From Rhodospirillales bacterium (GTDB lineage: Bacteria; Pseudomonadota; Alphaproteobacteria; Rhodospirillales; Magnetospirillaceae), in contig JACFNC010000025.1 of assembly GCA_019455065.1 (NCBI GenBank), positions 2,536 to 34,798 on the forward strand: a DNA stretch of 32,263 nucleotides. The letters run 5' to 3'. The position numbers and the translations under genes are program-made. The notes below the pieces were generated by a model. The model saw nothing but the letters and a program-made list of their open reading frames with translations. It did no database searches and was not told the DNA's origin. Numbering within the stretch: position 1 is the stretch's first letter; every line of letters begins with the position of its first letter. This document shows positions 1 to 7,666 of this stretch, piece after piece.

Positions 1-163
1 CGCCCCGCGCCCGCTGGGGAATGTCCGCGGGGCCGCCCCCGCCCACCACCCCTTCGGCTTGGGGCGCGGGGGGGGGGGGGCTGCCCGCCCAGGCCCCCCA
101 CCCCAGCAAGCCCGCCCCGGCGGCCACGAGGGCTGCACCAAGAAGGGGAAGACCCTTTTTCAT
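1..163 (-). CDS. Partial exported protein, runs off window edge
   Basis: This is the N-terminal 54 codons of a gene that continues beyond base 1. The ATG at 161-163 is preceded by a good ribosome site (GGTAGGAG). The peptide begins MKKGLPLLG, followed by an Ala/Gly/Leu-rich hydrophobic stretch ending in GAWA, so it reads as a Sec signal peptide cleaved after AWA. A run of prolines (codons 29-32) and a glycine-rich linker follow. The start lies 26 bases after the stop of the octaheme cytochrome gene, so the two are probably one operon and the product is probably a periplasmic partner. No heme motif or catalytic domain is visible in the part present, so the function is unknown. The proline run is encoded by 13 consecutive C bases (coding strand), an unstable tract. 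Confidence 0.6.
   Translation of the reverse strand, partial: MKKGLPLLGAALVAAGAGLLGWGAWAGSPPPPAPQAEGVVGGGGPADIPQRARG
68..80. repeat. Homopolymer tract of 13 G (C on coding strand)
   Basis: Thirteen uninterrupted G residues on the plus strand lie inside the partial exported-protein gene, just after its signal peptide. A one-base slip would shift the reading frame of everything after about codon 32. Confidence 0.9.
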
Positions 164-189
164 GGCCGTTTGCTCCTACCGGGAACGGC

Positions 190-1905
190 CTAGCGGCCGT
201 CCCCTTCGTGGCGGCCACGCCGCCGCTGCCACCACAGGGCGAGGCTGCCGGCGAACAGCAGGCCGCCGCCCAGGCTGCCCACCGAGGCCTGCTTCACCCG
301 GCTGTCGAGTTCCAGGAAGCCGGTCTTGCGGCCTTCCTCGAGCTTTGCCAGCCGCTGCTTGAGGTCGTGCATCTCGCGCAGCTTGGTGTCCTCGTCCATG
401 ATCCGGGCATAGCGCCCCATCATCGGCGCCCAGCCCTCGGAGTAGGTGAACCCGCCGGGATTGGCGTGGGCCAGACCCTTGTAGAGCTTGATCAGGTCGT
501 GCTCCCACATCTCGACGAATTCGCGCTCGATGGCCGACGGGTTGTTGCCCTTGGCCCAGAACAGCTGGAAGAAGCCGCCGGGGGCGTCGACTTCCGGCGC
601 CGGCGGGGCCGGGCGGTTGGTCTTCTGGCCGGTCAGGAGGCCGTCGGCATACAGCTTCTCGACCACCTTGCGCGCCTCCTGCTCCTTGGCGAGGCCGGAC
701 TTGGTGCCCTTGTCGACCATTTCGAGATAAGCGCGGCCGAAGCTCTCCGAGTGGCAGTTGGTGCAGGTCTCGACCCACGCCTCCTTGCGGGCCTCGAACC
801 AGGGATGGTCCAGGTTGTCCGCGATGGCCGGCGTCGGGTTGAAGGCCCAGCGCACCTTGCGCACCACGTTGTGGCCGAACTTGCCCTTGTATTCCATGTG
901 GCAGAAGGCGCAGGTCGGGGCCGTCTGGCCGCCCTTGGCGATGGCGTCCTTCAGCGGCACGTCCCAGTTCCAGGTGTCGCCCAGGGACTGATAGACGGCG
1001 CCGTGCTTGGACAGCAGGAAGTTCTCGTACTCGTTATGGTCGACGCCGTTGTGGCAGATGGCGCAGGCTTCCGGCTTGCGCGCCTCGACCGCCGAGAACT
1101 GGTGGCGGGTGTGGCAGGTGTCGCATTTGTTCTGGATGTGACACATCGTGCAGCCTTCGGCGATCTCGCGCTCCTCCATCGCCGCCCAGGTCGCCAGGTC
1201 GACGTTGGCCCAATAGCCCAGCGCGTGCGAAGGCTGGCCCTTCGGCCATTGGTTGTGCGGCCAGGTCTGCGTGTCGCGCTCGGATTCGCGCTCGGCGAAC
1301 TCCTGCAGGTGGCAGGTGCCGCACACCGTCACGTCGGGCATGCGCAGATCCTTGCGGTGGTCGCCCTTCTGGGCGCCGACGTCGACGTGGCAGTCGATGC
1401 AGCCGACGCGCTGCAGCTTCTCGTTGGCACCCAGCTTGCCGATCGAGCGCAGGTTCTTCTCCACCTCCTCGAGCTTGGCCTTCTTGTAGGCGCGCGGGTC
1501 GCCGTCCGGCAGCTTGCGGATGGCGTCGAGGTCGGCGTGGGCGCTCTTCTTGTAGGCGGCCACGGCGCCGGGCGTCTCCTTGGCGTGGCACTCGTAGCAG
1601 GCCTTGCCGTCGGCCACTTCCTTGACGGTGGTCGGCGGTTTGTAGAACACCGGATCGAAGTATTTCGAGATCGGTATCGGCTCCCAATACTTGCCGTGGG
1701 CGCCCTTGCCGCCGGTTTCCTTGTATGGCGCGTTGTTGCGCTCGACCAGCTTGTCGTAGAGCTGCTTCGGCGAGGCGTCGGCCTTGATGCCCAGGCCCTC
1801 GTAGAGTTCCTTGGGTATGTCGGCGCGCGCCTCCTGCGCCATGGCGAAGGCGACGAGGATGCCGGCGACGGCACCAAAACGTCGCAGCCAGTGTCTGCCT
1901 GTCAT
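190..1905 (-). CDS. Octaheme cytochrome c, hydroxylamine oxidoreductase (HAO) family
   Basis: Periplasmic multiheme enzyme of 571 aa. Eight CxxCH heme sites begin near residues 103, 169, 195, 252, 261, 281, 332 and 381, the number and spacing expected of the HAO family. A signal peptide covers residues 1-28 (cut near ARA-D). A hydrophobic segment at 541-559 followed by Arg residues predicts a C-terminal membrane anchor, as in membrane-attached HAO-like proteins. The start at 1905 is preferred over an in-frame one at 1944 because a GGGGGGT ribosome site lies 7 bases upstream and the signal peptide then starts cleanly. HAO homologues either oxidise hydroxylamine or reduce nitrite/hydroxylamine, depending on whether a Tyr cross-links the P460 heme. 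The segment after the last heme contains GGFTYSEGWAP (Tyr 488), but I cannot tell whether this Tyr is the cross-linking one. Family assignment is firm; direction of catalysis is open. Confidence 0.88.
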   Translation of the reverse strand: MTGRHWLRRFGAVAGILVAFAMAQEARADIPKELYEGLGIKADASPKQLYDKLVERNNAPYKETGGKGAHGKYWEPIPISKYFDPVFYKPPTTVKEVADGKACYECHAKETPGAVAAYKKSAHADLDAIRKLPDGDPRAYKKAKLEEVEKNLRSIGKLGANEKLQRVGCIDCHVDVGAQKGDHRKDLRMPDVTVCGTCHLQEFAERESERDTQTWPHNQWPKGQPSHALGYWANVDLATWAAMEEREIAEGCTMCHIQNKCDTCHTRHQFSAVEARKPEACAICHNGVDHNEYENFLLSKHGAVYQSLGDTWNWDVPLKDAIAKGGQTAPTCAFCHMEYKGKFGHNVVRKVRWAFNPTPAIADNLDHPWFEARKEAWVETCTNCHSESFGRAYLEMVDKGTKSGLAKEQEARKVVEKLYADGLLTGQKTNRPAPPAPEVDAPGGFFQLFWAKGNNPSAIEREFVEMWEHDLIKLYKGLAHANPGGFTYSEGWAPMMGRYARIMDEDTKLREMHDLKQRLAKLEEGRKTGFLELDSRVKQASVGSLGGGLLFAGSLALWWQRRRGRHEGDGR

Positions 1906-1996
1906 CGCAGTACCCCCCTGCTCGTATGCGGCCGCCCAGCCCAAGGGCGGCGATGCTTCATAATTCCGGAGTCTGGGGATAAGAAAAGAGCCACAT

Positions 1997-2011
1997 CACG
2001 AAGAATTCGTG
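1997..2011. promoter_or_regulatory. Inverted repeat upstream of the hao-like gene
   Basis: CACGAA and TTCGTG form perfect 6-base arms around a 3-base spacer, about 90 bases upstream of the hao-like start. A second small hairpin (GTGGT/ACCAC) overlaps its right side at 2009-2025. It could be an operator or a leader structure; the sequence alone does not decide. Confidence 0.35.
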
Positions 2012-2070
2012 GTGCCAGAGACCACAAACGAAAGTCCATATCAGTTTGGATTGCCGCTAATTCGTCAAAT

Positions 2071-2104
2071 CTGGTCCCAACACTATTATGGCGACTGGAC
2101 CTAT
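2071..2104. promoter_or_regulatory. Candidate MocR-type operator (direct repeats)
   Basis: CTGGTCCCAA (2071-2080) and CTGGACCTAT (2095-2104) are direct repeats with starts 24 bases apart, in the divergent region between the hao-like gene and the MocR-type regulator. MocR/TauR-like regulators are known to bind directly repeated CTGGAC-type boxes, so this is the best candidate site for the neighbouring regulator. The match is by eye. Confidence 0.42.
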
Positions 2105-2166
2105 CAATGGATGTCCGCACGTCGCTATAATGGAACCATCGGGGAAAAGGTGTCGGGGAGGGGCAT

Positions 2167-3681
2167 TTGACCCTGCATCTTCCGCTGAAGCTTGACGCTT
2201 CCGCGGCCGCGTCGTTGCAAAGCCAGTTGTTCGAGCAGATCCGGGATCTGATCCTGCGCGGCCGTCTGCGCCCCGGGGCGCCGATGATGGCGACGCGCGC
2301 CCTCAGCCGTCAGCTCGGGGTGTCGCGCAACACCGTGCTGCTGGCCTACGAGCGCCTGATCGCCGAGGGCTACCTGCAAAGCCGGCCGGCGGTCGGCACC
2401 TTCGTCAGTTTCGACCTGCCCGAGGACTGCCTGCGGCTCAACGATCCGGTGCGCCGCGGCGAGGCGCAGGGGCGGCAGGCCGACCGGCATCCGGTGTCCT
2501 TCGTCGGGCGCGCCCAGATGGTGGTCAACCCAAAGCGCCACAAGCTGGCGATCGACTTCTGGGTCGGCCGTCCCGACAACCGCTCGTTCCCGCTCAAGGC
2601 TTGGCGCCGCCACGTCCTGCGCAGTCTGGCGGCGGCGGGGCCGGAGCTCACCGAGTACGGCTCGCCGGCCGGGTTGTACGAGTTGCGCTGCGCGATCGCC
2701 GAGTACCTGGGGCCGGCGCGCGGCATCACCGCCACGCCCGAGCAGGTGATCGTGGTCGCCGGCTGCCAGCAGGCCCTCAACATCGTCGCCCGGATGTTCG
2801 TGCGCCAGGGAACGCCGGTCGTCGTCGAATCGCCGTGCTATCAGGGCGCCGCCTATCTCTTCGAAAGCTACGGGGCGCGGCTGCTGCCGGTGCGGGTGGG
2901 GCCGGACGGGCTCGACGTCGCCGCCCTGCCGGCCGACCCCGTCGGCCTCGCCTACGTCACGCCCTCGCACCAGTACCCGCTGGGGGTGACGCTGTCGCTC
3001 GAGGGGCGGCTGCGGCTTTTGGAATGGGCGTGGCGCGTCGGCGCCTACGTGGTCGAGGACGACTACGACAGCGACTTCCGCTATCAGGGCTCGCCGCTGA
3101 CCGCGCTCAAGGGGTTGGATACCCACGGCTCGGTGATCTATCTCGGCACGTTCTCGAAGTCGGTCGGGGCGGGCTTGCGCGTCGGCTACATGGTGGTGCC
3201 GCGCGAACTGGTCGAGCCGGCGGCCACCGTCAAGGCGCTCCTCGACAACGGCAACCCCTGGCTCGAGCAGGCGGCGCTGGCCGAGTTCATCATCGGCGGC
3301 GGCTACGCCAACCACCTGCGCCGCATCCGCCAGACCTATCTGGCCCGCCGCGACTGCCTGATCGAGGCGCTGCGTCACCATTTCGGCGGCGGCATCGAGC
3401 TTGCCGGCCTGGAGGGCGGCATGCACCTGGTGTGGCGGCTGCCCGCCGACTGGATGTCGGCGGCCGAGCTTCAGGCGGCGGCGCAGAGCCGCGGCGTCGG
3501 CATCTACTCGCTGCCCTCGGGCGCCGCCTACGAACCCCGGCCCAGCGAATACACCGACCGCACCATCATGCTCGGCTATTCCTCCGTCACCGAGCGCCAG
3601 ATCCGCGAAGGCATCGCCCGCCTCGCCGACATCGTCGCCGACTCCCGCGCCCCGGCCAGGGTCCCAGCCGCCGTCGGCTAG
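2167..3681 (+). CDS. MocR/PdxR-family transcriptional regulator (GntR HTH + aminotransferase fold)
   Basis: 504 aa. An N-terminal winged helix of the GntR type spans about residues 10-75 (ATRALSRQLGVSRNTVLLAY). After a linker comes a fold-type I aminotransferase domain (about 120-490) that binds pyridoxal phosphate as an effector-sensing domain. The PLP Schiff-base lysine is K331 in TFSKSVGAG, and the ring-nitrogen Asp lies in VVEDDYDSDF (about 298-303). The start is TTG at 2167, preceded by GGGGAGGGG; no in-frame ATG lies nearby. The gene diverges from the hao-like gene with about 260 bases between the starts, and candidate direct-repeat sites sit in that gap, so it may control the cytochrome operon, itself, or both. 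The effector is unknown; PdxR, GabR and TauR relatives sense PLP or amino compounds. Confidence 0.9.
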   Translation: MTLHLPLKLDASAAASLQSQLFEQIRDLILRGRLRPGAPMMATRALSRQLGVSRNTVLLAYERLIAEGYLQSRPAVGTFVSFDLPEDCLRLNDPVRRGEAQGRQADRHPVSFVGRAQMVVNPKRHKLAIDFWVGRPDNRSFPLKAWRRHVLRSLAAAGPELTEYGSPAGLYELRCAIAEYLGPARGITATPEQVIVVAGCQQALNIVARMFVRQGTPVVVESPCYQGAAYLFESYGARLLPVRVGPDGLDVAALPADPVGLAYVTPSHQYPLGVTLSLEGRLRLLEWAWRVGAYVVEDDYDSDFRYQGSPLTALKGLDTHGSVIYLGTFSKSVGAGLRVGYMVVPRELVEPAATVKALLDNGNPWLEQAALAEFIIGGGYANHLRRIRQTYLARRDCLIEALRHHFGGGIELAGLEGGMHLVWRLPADWMSAAELQAAAQSRGVGIYSLPSGAAYEPRPSEYTDRTIMLGYSSVTERQIREGIARLADIVADSRAPARVPAAVG

Positions 3682-4041
3682 AAAAAGGCGGTCATCTGCG
3701 AAAAGGCGCAGCCGACGAAGAGCAATTCCCCCCGCGAACGGCGCGGCCGTCATTGCCAAGGGGGCGCGGCCACCGTGGCTGGCTGGTTCCGGTCCGACTT
3801 CCACGTCACCCCCGGGCTTGACCCGGGGGTCTGACGCAATCCCTCCGGGCGCCGGCCCCGCGTCGTCGCGACGACCGCATTCGGGGCCTTTTCGACGCCT
3901 CTTTCGCCTAGCCCGTGTGGCATATGCCGTTCGGCCAGTCCGCCGCCGGAAGATTGCGACGATTCGGTAATTTGGATGCTGACAACTGGCCAGACGGAGG
4001 CATATCATTCACGTGTGGCTTGCACATGATGGAGGACGATG
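3682..4041. other. Intergenic region with degenerate palindromic repeats
   Basis: No convincing gene. It holds a decayed arm of the long palindromic repeat (3691-3729) and a short palindrome (3805-3835, CCCCCGGG...CCCGGGGG), then an AT-richer stretch that probably contains the promoter of the small YdcH-like gene. Confidence 0.6.
3805..3835. repeat. Short intergenic palindrome (GTCA...TGAC type)
   Basis: CCCCCGGG and CCCGGGGG arms around CTTGA, bounded by GTCA and TGAC. A closely similar copy lies at 6347-6375, and related GTCAT...ATCCAC palindromes lie at 18897, 29886 and 32144. Confidence 0.7.
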
Positions 4042-4209
4042 ATGAGTCTGCAAGACCGTCTGGACTCGTTGAAAGCCAAGCATGCCGATCTCGAGTCGGC
4101 GATCGAAGTGGAAACCAGACGACCTTATCCCGACACGACCGTGATCGGTGATCTCAAGCGCAAGAAACTCCGCATCAAGGACGAGTTGGAACGCATCGTT
4201 CCACACTGA
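4042..4209 (+). CDS. YdcH-family small protein (DUF465)
   Basis: 55 aa, highly charged and mostly helical. It begins MSLQDRLDSLKAKHADLE and ends DELERIVPH, with the DLKRKKLRIKDE segment typical of YdcH/DUF465 proteins. GGAGG at 4031-4035 gives ideal spacing to the second of two adjacent ATGs (4042), so that start is preferred over 4039. The predicted structure is a two-helix hairpin or coiled coil. The biochemical role of the family is not settled. A strong hairpin follows 19 bases after the stop, so this is probably a single-gene transcript. Confidence 0.85.
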   Translation: MSLQDRLDSLKAKHADLESAIEVETRRPYPDTTVIGDLKRKKLRIKDELERIVPH

Positions 4210-4227
4210 TCGGCCGACCGAACGGCA

Positions 4228-4254
4228 CCGGTTTCCCGGTTGCCGGGAAACCGG
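4228..4254 (+). terminator. Strong hairpin after the YdcH-like gene
   Basis: A perfect 12-bp stem (CCGGTTTCCCGG / CCGGGAAACCGG) with a TTG loop. There is no T tract, so termination may need extra factors; alternatively it could insulate prpE. Confidence 0.65.
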
Positions 4255-4420
4255 GGCCTAGGGTCCGGACGGCGACCGAGGCGCGCGGCGCGGCATATCC
4301 CCCGCTCGCGGGACGCCGGCGAATATCCCTTTGCAAATTCAATTCGTTGCCGCAAACTCGCCGGGTCGGCGGACGGGTGCGACCGTCCTTGGAATGTCAG
4401 CCAGGGGAAGCGATCCAACG

Positions 4421-6322
4421 ATGACCAACGCTTACGAACAGGCCTATCAACGTTCCTTGAACGACCCCGAGGGATACTGGGGCGAGGCGGCCCGGTCGCT
4501 GCACTGGTACAAGCCCTGGGACCGCGTTCTCGACGACTCCAACAAGCCATTCTACCGCTGGTTCGTCGGCGGCATGGTCAATACCTGCTACAACGCGCTC
4601 GACCGCCACATCGAGGACGGCCGCGGCGGCCAGGCGGCCCTCGTCTACGACAGCCCGGTCACCGGCACGGTGCGCACCTACACCTACAATCAGTTGCGCG
4701 ACCACGTCGCCCGCTTCGCCGGCGTGCTGGCCGGGCTGGGCGTGGGCAAGGGCGACCGCGTCATCATCTACATGCCGATGGTGGCCGAGGCGGCCATCGC
4801 CATGCTTGCCTGCGCCCGCATCGGCGCGGTGCATTCGGTGGTGTTCGGCGGCTTCGCCGCCAACGAGCTGGCGACCCGCATCAACGACGCCAAGCCCAAG
4901 GCGATCGTCACCGCCTCCTGCGGGATCGAGGTCAACCGGGTGATTCCCTACCAGCCGCTCTACGACGGCGCCATCGCCATGGCCGCCCACAAGCCCGACC
5001 ACGTGGTGGTGCTGCAGCGGCCGCAGGCGGCGGCGCCGATGACCGCGGGGCGCGACGTCGACTGGACGGACGCCATGGCCAAGGCGACGCCGCATGACTG
5101 CGTGCCCGTCGCCGCCACCGATCCCCTCTACATCCTCTACACCTCGGGCACCACCGGCCAGCCCAAGGGCGTGGTGCGCGACAACGGCGGCCACATGGTG
5201 GCGCTGCGCTGGAGCATGGAGTACGTCTACGGCGTCAAGCCGGGCGAGGTGTACTGGGCGGCCTCCGACGTCGGCTGGGTGGTGGGGCACTCCTACATCG
5301 TCTACGCCCCGCTGCTCAACGGCAACACCACCATCCTCTACGAGGGCAAGCCGGTGGGCACGCCCGACGCCGGCGCCTTCTGGCGCGTCATTTCCGAGCA
5401 CCGGGTGCGCAAGCTGTTCACCGCGCCCACGGCCTTCCGCGCCATCAAGCGCGACGACCCCAACGCGGCGCTGATGAAGAACTACGATCTGTCCTGCTTC
5501 GACACCCTGTTCCTGGCCGGCGAGCGCTCCGACCCCGACACCCTGAAATGGGCCGAGACCCACCTCGAGGTTCCCGTGATCGACCACTGGTGGCAGACCG
5601 AGACCGGCTGGGCCATCGCCGCCAACTGCATGGGGCTGCATCCCTTCCCGGTCAAGCACGGCTCGCCGACCAAGGCGGTCCCGGGCTGGGACGTCCAGGT
5701 GCTCGACGAGGGCGGCAAGCGGGTGTCGCCCGGCACCGTGGGCGCGCTGGTGTGCAAGCTGCCGCTGCCGCCCGGCTCCCTGCCGACGCTGTGGAACGCC
5801 GATGAGCGCTACGTCGAGTCCTACCTCAGCGAGTTCCCCGGCTACTACAAGACCGGCGACGCCGGCTTCATCGACGAGGACGGCTACGTCTACGTGATGA
5901 GCCGCACCGACGACATCATCAACGTCGCCGGCCATCGCCTGTCGACCGGGGCGATGGAGGAGGTGCTGGCCAGCCACCCCGATGTCGCCGAATGCGCCGT
6001 CATCGGCGTCGCCGACGAGTTGAAGGGCCAGCTGCCGCTCGGCTTCCTGGTGCTCAAGGCGGGGGTGGGCCGCGACCCGGCGGAGATCGTCAAGGAGGTG
6101 GTGGCGATGGTGCGCGACCGCATCGGCCCGGTCGCCGCCTTCAAGACCGCCACCGTGGTCAAGCGCCTGCCCAAGACGCGCTCGGGCAAGATCCTGCGCG
6201 GCACCATGCAGAAGATCGCCGACCAGCAGTCCTACAACATGCCGGCGACCATCGACGACCCCGCCATCCTGGCCGAGATCGAAGAGGCCCTCACCGCCAT
6301 CGGCTACGCCAACGGCCGCTAA
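4421..6322 (+). CDS. prpE: Propionyl-CoA synthetase (propionate-CoA ligase)
   Basis: 633 aa, matching PrpE length. It is an AMP-forming acyl-CoA synthetase of the ANL superfamily and activates propionate to propionyl-CoA in the cytoplasm, with ATP giving AMP and PPi. The P-loop-like motif TSGTTGQPKG is at 241-250, followed by VVRDNGGH, which is characteristic of PrpE rather than Acs. WWQTETG lies at about 390-396. The C-terminal domain has KTRSGKILRGT, whose K590 is the adenylation lysine, commonly controlled by acylation. The start at 4421 (MTNAYEQAYQ) has AGGGGAAG upstream; an in-frame start at 4331 would add 30 unlikely residues. No propionate-catabolic neighbours (prpBC, pccAB) are in view. 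Acetate and other short acids are possible secondary substrates. Confidence 0.92.
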   Translation: MTNAYEQAYQRSLNDPEGYWGEAARSLHWYKPWDRVLDDSNKPFYRWFVGGMVNTCYNALDRHIEDGRGGQAALVYDSPVTGTVRTYTYNQLRDHVARFAGVLAGLGVGKGDRVIIYMPMVAEAAIAMLACARIGAVHSVVFGGFAANELATRINDAKPKAIVTASCGIEVNRVIPYQPLYDGAIAMAAHKPDHVVVLQRPQAAAPMTAGRDVDWTDAMAKATPHDCVPVAATDPLYILYTSGTTGQPKGVVRDNGGHMVALRWSMEYVYGVKPGEVYWAASDVGWVVGHSYIVYAPLLNGNTTILYEGKPVGTPDAGAFWRVISEHRVRKLFTAPTAFRAIKRDDPNAALMKNYDLSCFDTLFLAGERSDPDTLKWAETHLEVPVIDHWWQTETGWAIAANCMGLHPFPVKHGSPTKAVPGWDVQVLDEGGKRVSPGTVGALVCKLPLPPGSLPTLWNADERYVESYLSEFPGYYKTGDAGFIDEDGYVYVMSRTDDIINVAGHRLSTGAMEEVLASHPDVAECAVIGVADELKGQLPLGFLVLKAGVGRDPAEIVKEVVAMVRDRIGPVAAFKTATVVKRLPKTRSGKILRGTMQKIADQQSYNMPATIDDPAILAEIEEALTAIGYANGR

Positions 6323-6346
6323 CGGCCCCGTTCCCGTCACCTTCCC

Positions 6347-6375
6347 GTCACCCCCGGGCTTGTCCCGGGGGCTCA
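6347..6375. repeat. Short intergenic palindrome
   Basis: GTCACCCCCGGG...CCCGGGGG, near-identical to the copy at 3805-3835. It lies 25 bases after the prpE stop and may serve as its terminator. Confidence 0.65.
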
Positions 6376-6464
6376 CGGGAATGGCCGCCCGCCCACCGGC
6401 ACCGCGCGGACATCGGCGCCTTCCCAGCCCCTGATCCCTCGGACTCCAGCGCCCTCCCAACCCC

Positions 6465-6544
6465 GTCATCGCGAGGAGGCGCAGCCGACGAAGCGATCCA
6501 ATCTGCGCGGGCCCTGGATTGCTTCGCCCGCGGCTCACAATGAC
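6465..6544. repeat. Long palindromic repeat, full copy
   Basis: The 5' arm begins GTCATCGCGAGGAGGCGCAG and the 3' arm ends CGGCTCACAATGAC, around a short variable loop. It is a diverged member of the family concentrated at 21490-26340 and marks the left border of the AT-richer island. Confidence 0.75.
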
Positions 6545-6652
6545 GCCGTGAAGCGGGACACTCGCCCTCGTCCCGACACATGCAGGTTGTCCAGCGCGGC
6601 GGTCATGCGCGCTCCCCTTGCCGAAGGTGGTGCCGCCCGGCATAGTCGGGGC

Positions 6653-7339
6653 ATGAAATACACGGTCATCGCCTTCCAGGCGGCGCTCATCGTCCTGATC
6701 GCCTTGCTCGTCCTCGCCGTGGCGCTCCACTTGGCAGGCCTGCTCGTCCTTTCCGATCCCTCCGCCACCCTCATCGGCGGCCTCTTCGGCGCCGCCGCCG
6801 TCGGCCTCGCCGCAGTGGTCGGCTTCAACGCCCAAGCGCACGCCGCGAAACTGAACCGGGAAGCCGCCGAGGCGGCTCGGAAGGAAGAAGCGAGAGGCTT
6901 GGCAGGGATGCTTGCTAGCGAACTGCACGTCTGCGACCTCCGCCACAGCAAGCATATCGAGTCGCTGATTAGAACCGCGGAGCGAGCCCAGCCTTTCAGC
7001 CACCGATACTACCCGCGAATCGAATGCCCGGTATTCGAAGCCAATGTGGGCCGCCTTTATCTTCTGCCTCGGCTCCTTCAGATAAACGCAGTTATGGCGT
7101 ATAGCCTGATTAGAAGCGGCGACTACATTGACCGTGTGATAACTGACGCGGAAACGGCCCGCTCGCTCGTCCGCAAGTTGGAAAAGGATAATAGGGCAAT
7201 ACGGTTGGCAAAGAAGCGGATCAGCGAGTTCGCTCTTGATGGCGATACATCCGACACCCTAAAGAACTGGTTCCGAAGGGACATTTATGTTGCCCAAGAC
7301 CCCGCCTCCCCCGCGCCTGCCGCCGAACCTGTCGACTGA
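6653..7339 (+). CDS. Membrane-anchored helical protein, unknown function
   Basis: 228 aa from the ATG at 6653; the ribosome site is weak. Two hydrophobic segments (about 4-33 and 38-60) are followed by an Ala/Glu/Lys/Arg-rich probable coiled coil (about 62-85) and a helical cytoplasmic domain containing CPVFEANVGRLYLLP (about 124-138). Such a block, resembling PxxEANxxRLxLL, occurs in uncharacterised membrane proteins often found in accessory regions; this is from memory, not a search. Codon use becomes more AT-rich than in prpE from about position 6950. Its 3' end overlaps, in opposite orientation, the tail of a decayed Toprim gene. The overall plan resembles the protein at 10866-11531. I cannot assign a function. 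Confidence 0.7.
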   Translation: MKYTVIAFQAALIVLIALLVLAVALHLAGLLVLSDPSATLIGGLFGAAAVGLAAVVGFNAQAHAAKLNREAAEAARKEEARGLAGMLASELHVCDLRHSKHIESLIRTAERAQPFSHRYYPRIECPVFEANVGRLYLLPRLLQINAVMAYSLIRSGDYIDRVITDAETARSLVRKLEKDNRAIRLAKKRISEFALDGDTSDTLKNWFRRDIYVAQDPASPAPAAEPVD

Positions 7340-7340
7340 C

Positions 7341-7630
7341 CCCGCAACACGTCGTTGGCGTCTTTCCACGCCTCCGGGACTTCCACCACGCTGACCCGCT
7401 TGCCCTGCCACAGCGAGTTGTCGACGGCGCGGTTGACCCTGGCGCGCCGCCGCCGAGCCGGGGGCGTGGTTCTGGCGCCAAAAGCGCAGCGTGCCCACCT
7501 GCTAGGCAGCGCCAGGCCGTCACGTTCGACAGGCTCACCCGGCACCACACCCGCACCTCGCGGGGCAGGCCACGGCCACGTGCAGGCCGTCCTCGATGCA
7601 CTCGGGCGCCGTCACCGTAGCGATTCTCCC
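7341..7630 (-). pseudogene. Decayed Toprim-domain (primase-like) gene remnant
   Basis: Read on the minus strand from about 7630 to 7341, pieces of one Toprim-like domain appear in order but in changing frames. They are ATVTAPECIEDGLHVAVACP (like the EGIEDGL Toprim start), EVRVWCRVSLSNVTA, RQNHAPGSAAAR, then VNRAVDNSLWQGKRVSVVEV continuing to AWKDANDVLRG. In intact Toprim proteins of plasmids, phages and integrative elements these segments are collinear, ending with the KDxND motif. At least three frameshifts and an internal stop separate them here, and the N-terminal zinc/primase part is absent. The gene is dead; it implies a former mobile element in this place. Confidence 0.72.
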
Positions 7631-7666
7631 TTGCGTAAGCACTGGACGCGCGGCAAGGTTGCATGA

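Larger units (their letters stand above)
6323..6652. other. Intergenic region with palindromic repeats
   Basis: No gene is supported. It contains a short palindrome (6347-6375) and one full copy of the long palindromic repeat (6465-6544). The remainder (6546-6652) leads into the next gene and has no clear promoter. Confidence 0.6.

Noticed and set aside
208-2130. 640-codon plus-strand open frame opposite the hao-like gene
   Set aside because: It is the antisense shadow of a gene with eight heme motifs and a signal peptide; the translation is low-complexity Leu/Val/Arg/Gly with no domain, as expected in high-GC DNA.
2125-4008. 627-codon minus-strand open frame
   Set aside because: Antisense to the MocR-type regulator; rich in Arg/Gly/Asp/His with no recognisable domain or ribosome site.
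4397-7003. 868-codon minus-strand open frame
   Set aside because: Antisense to prpE and running through intergenic repeats; compositionally a shadow.
7355-7666. Plus-strand 103-codon open frame
   Set aside because: It is opposite the Toprim remnant, which gives recognisable peptides on the minus strand; the plus-strand translation has no sensible pattern.
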